7,556 bases of DNA from Bacillota bacterium (GTDB lineage Bacteria > Bacillota > Clostridia > Christensenellales > Aristaeellaceae). The notes beneath the pieces are model-generated. The model worked only from the letters and a program-made list of their open reading frames with translations. It was not told where the DNA came from and made no database searches. This document shows, piece after piece, positions 6,898 to 7,556 of the stretch. A program made the translations under genes and the position numbers. The stretch covers positions 1 to 7,556 of the forward strand of contig JAEWNM010000310.1 in assembly GCA_023392755.1 (NCBI GenBank), in the 5' to 3' direction. Position 1 is the first letter of the stretch; the number at the start of each line of letters is the position of its first letter.

Positions 6898-6926
6898 ATT
6901 ATAGGTGTAATATATGCAAAAGTCAA
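6898..6926 (-). promoter_or_regulatory. Strong sigma-A-type promoter of the opp operon
   Basis: -35 TTGACT (6921-6926), a 17-nt spacer and -10 TATAAT (6898-6903) match consensus at 11 of 12 positions with optimal spacing. The start is expected near 6891, giving a leader of about 115 nt before oppB. AT-rich sequence upstream of the -35 (about 6940-6965) could act as an UP element. A small dyad overlaps the -35 box. Confidence 0.85.
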
Positions 6927-6936
6927 TGACTATGCA
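6915..6936. promoter_or_regulatory. Dyad overlapping the -35 box of the opp promoter, candidate operator
   Basis: AGTCAATGACT (6921-6931) is a perfect palindrome around one central base. It is flanked on both sides by TGCA (6915-6918 and 6933-6936), nearly but not exactly symmetric. It covers the -35 box, where a bound protein would block RNA polymerase. It is short enough to be chance. Confidence 0.35.
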
Positions 6937-7015
6937 GCCTATATATTCATAAAATTCAGTTCCTCATTTTTCCTTCAGGCAGTCTAACCATTTATTCTCA
7001 TTATCCGCAGGAAGA

Positions 7016-7556
7016 TCATTCCTGGCTTGCACTGCGGGCAATGGATGGCCCACCCTGGTCCATCGCCGTTCTGTTCATTACATTCATGGCAGGTATGTCC
7101 GTGCCGCCCGTTCCCGGGTTCATCGCCGCAGGGGCAGGCGCCTCCTGCTTTCCGGCAAACCCCTGGGTGCTGTCCGTTTTGAAAAAAATGGTCAGCGTAC
7201 GCAAAAGGAGCTTGACATCCATCCAGATGGAATAGTTCTCTATATACATCAGGTCCATCATCAGCTTGTCTTTGGCGGTGGTATTATAGCGCCCCTCGAT
7301 CTGGGCATAGCCCGTCAGCCCGGCCTTCATCTTCTGCCGGTAGACGAAAGCGGGAAACTCCCTGCTGTACTGGGCGACATTCTCCAGCATTTCAGGCCGG
7401 GGGCCGACCATGCTCATGTCCCCCTTAAGGATGTTGAAAAATTGCGGCAGCTCATCTAAGCGGAACCTGCGCAGGATAGCGCCGACGCGGGTGATACGCC
7501 CGTCGTTTTGCTGCGCTGAAACCTGCGGGCCGCCGGCCGCATCCCTTTTCATGGTA
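7016..7556 (-). CDS. Polyprenyl-phosphate glycosyl-1-phosphate transferase (bacterial sugar transferase family), C-terminal part, truncated by the window edge
   Basis: About 179 residues are visible, and the frame is still open at the window edge. The first ATG (7552) lies in what looks like the family's 'KFRTM--DA' motif, so it is internal. The family moves a sugar 1-phosphate from an NDP-sugar to undecaprenyl phosphate at the inner face of the membrane, the first step of exopolysaccharide, capsule or glycoprotein glycan assembly. Clear motifs are DGRITRVGAILRRFRLDELPQ, whose Asp-Glu pair is the catalytic dyad known in this family, then LKGDMSMVGPRPE, AGLTGYAQIEGRYN and YIENYSIWMDVKLLLRTL. 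The conserved core ends at FFKTDSTQGF. About 40 further residues rich in Ala, Pro, Gly, Met and Asn follow, which is unusual. Which sugar is transferred cannot be told. I see no terminator between this gene and the opp promoter, so some read-through into opp is possible. Confidence 0.9.
   Translation of the reverse strand, partial: TMKRDAAGGPQVSAQQNDGRITRVGAILRRFRLDELPQFFNILKGDMSMVGPRPEMLENVAQYSREFPAFVYRQKMKAGLTGYAQIEGRYNTTAKDKLMMDLMYIENYSIWMDVKLLLRTLTIFFKTDSTQGFAGKQEAPAPAAMNPGTGGTDIPAMNVMNRTAMDQGGPSIARSASQE

Noticed and set aside
6960..7015. Search for a terminator after the glycosyltransferase
   Set aside because: No stem followed by a T-run was found on the minus strand; termination may be factor-dependent or absent.
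1..7556. Mobile elements, CRISPR arrays, tRNA or rRNA genes, toxin-antitoxin or defence genes
   Set aside because: No transposase, repeat-spacer pattern, cloverleaf or matching protein was seen; the window is a normal metabolic operon with flanking genes.

Overview
The window holds one complete oligopeptide ABC importer operon, oppB-oppC-oppD-oppF-oppA, all on the minus strand. It is flanked by two truncated genes, also on the minus strand, that look like surface-polysaccharide or nucleotide-sugar genes. The Opp-type subunits, the strong GGAGG-type ribosome binding sites, the sigma-A-like promoters and the intrinsic terminator with a T-rich tail all suggest a low-to-moderate GC Gram-positive anaerobe of the Bacillota, most likely class Clostridia. 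That placement is an inference; there is no rRNA or other marker gene here.

In the direction of transcription (high to low coordinates): (1) 7556-7016 is the C-terminal part of a polyprenyl-phosphate glycosyl-1-phosphate transferase whose start lies outside the window. (2) 7015-6778 is a 238-base intergenic region with a near-consensus promoter (TTGACT-17-TATAAT), a small dyad over its -35 box and a perfect 8-bp hairpin in the predicted leader. (3) 6777-2723 encodes the two permeases (OppB, OppC) and the two ATPases (OppD, OppF), packed with a 19-nt gap and then two ATGA stop/start overlaps. (4) 2722-2575 contains a second promoter and an AT-rich 32-bp near-perfect palindrome at its predicted start site, ahead of the substrate-binding protein OppA (2574-817). 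(5) A strong intrinsic terminator at 711-754 closes the operon. (6) 624-1 is the N-terminal part of a sugar-phosphate nucleotidyltransferase that runs out of the window.

The five Opp proteins form one machine. OppA captures peptide outside the membrane, OppB and OppC form the channel, and OppD and OppF hydrolyse ATP. The separate oppA promoter would allow more binding protein than transporter core, and the palindrome there is the best candidate for a regulator site. I see no mobile element, CRISPR array, tRNA, rRNA or obviously new system. The points worth a second look are regulatory: the oppA palindrome, the opp promoter dyad and the leader hairpin. Further points are the matching four-cysteine tails of OppD and OppF, the ambiguous signal peptide of OppA and the low-complexity tail of the glycosyltransferase.
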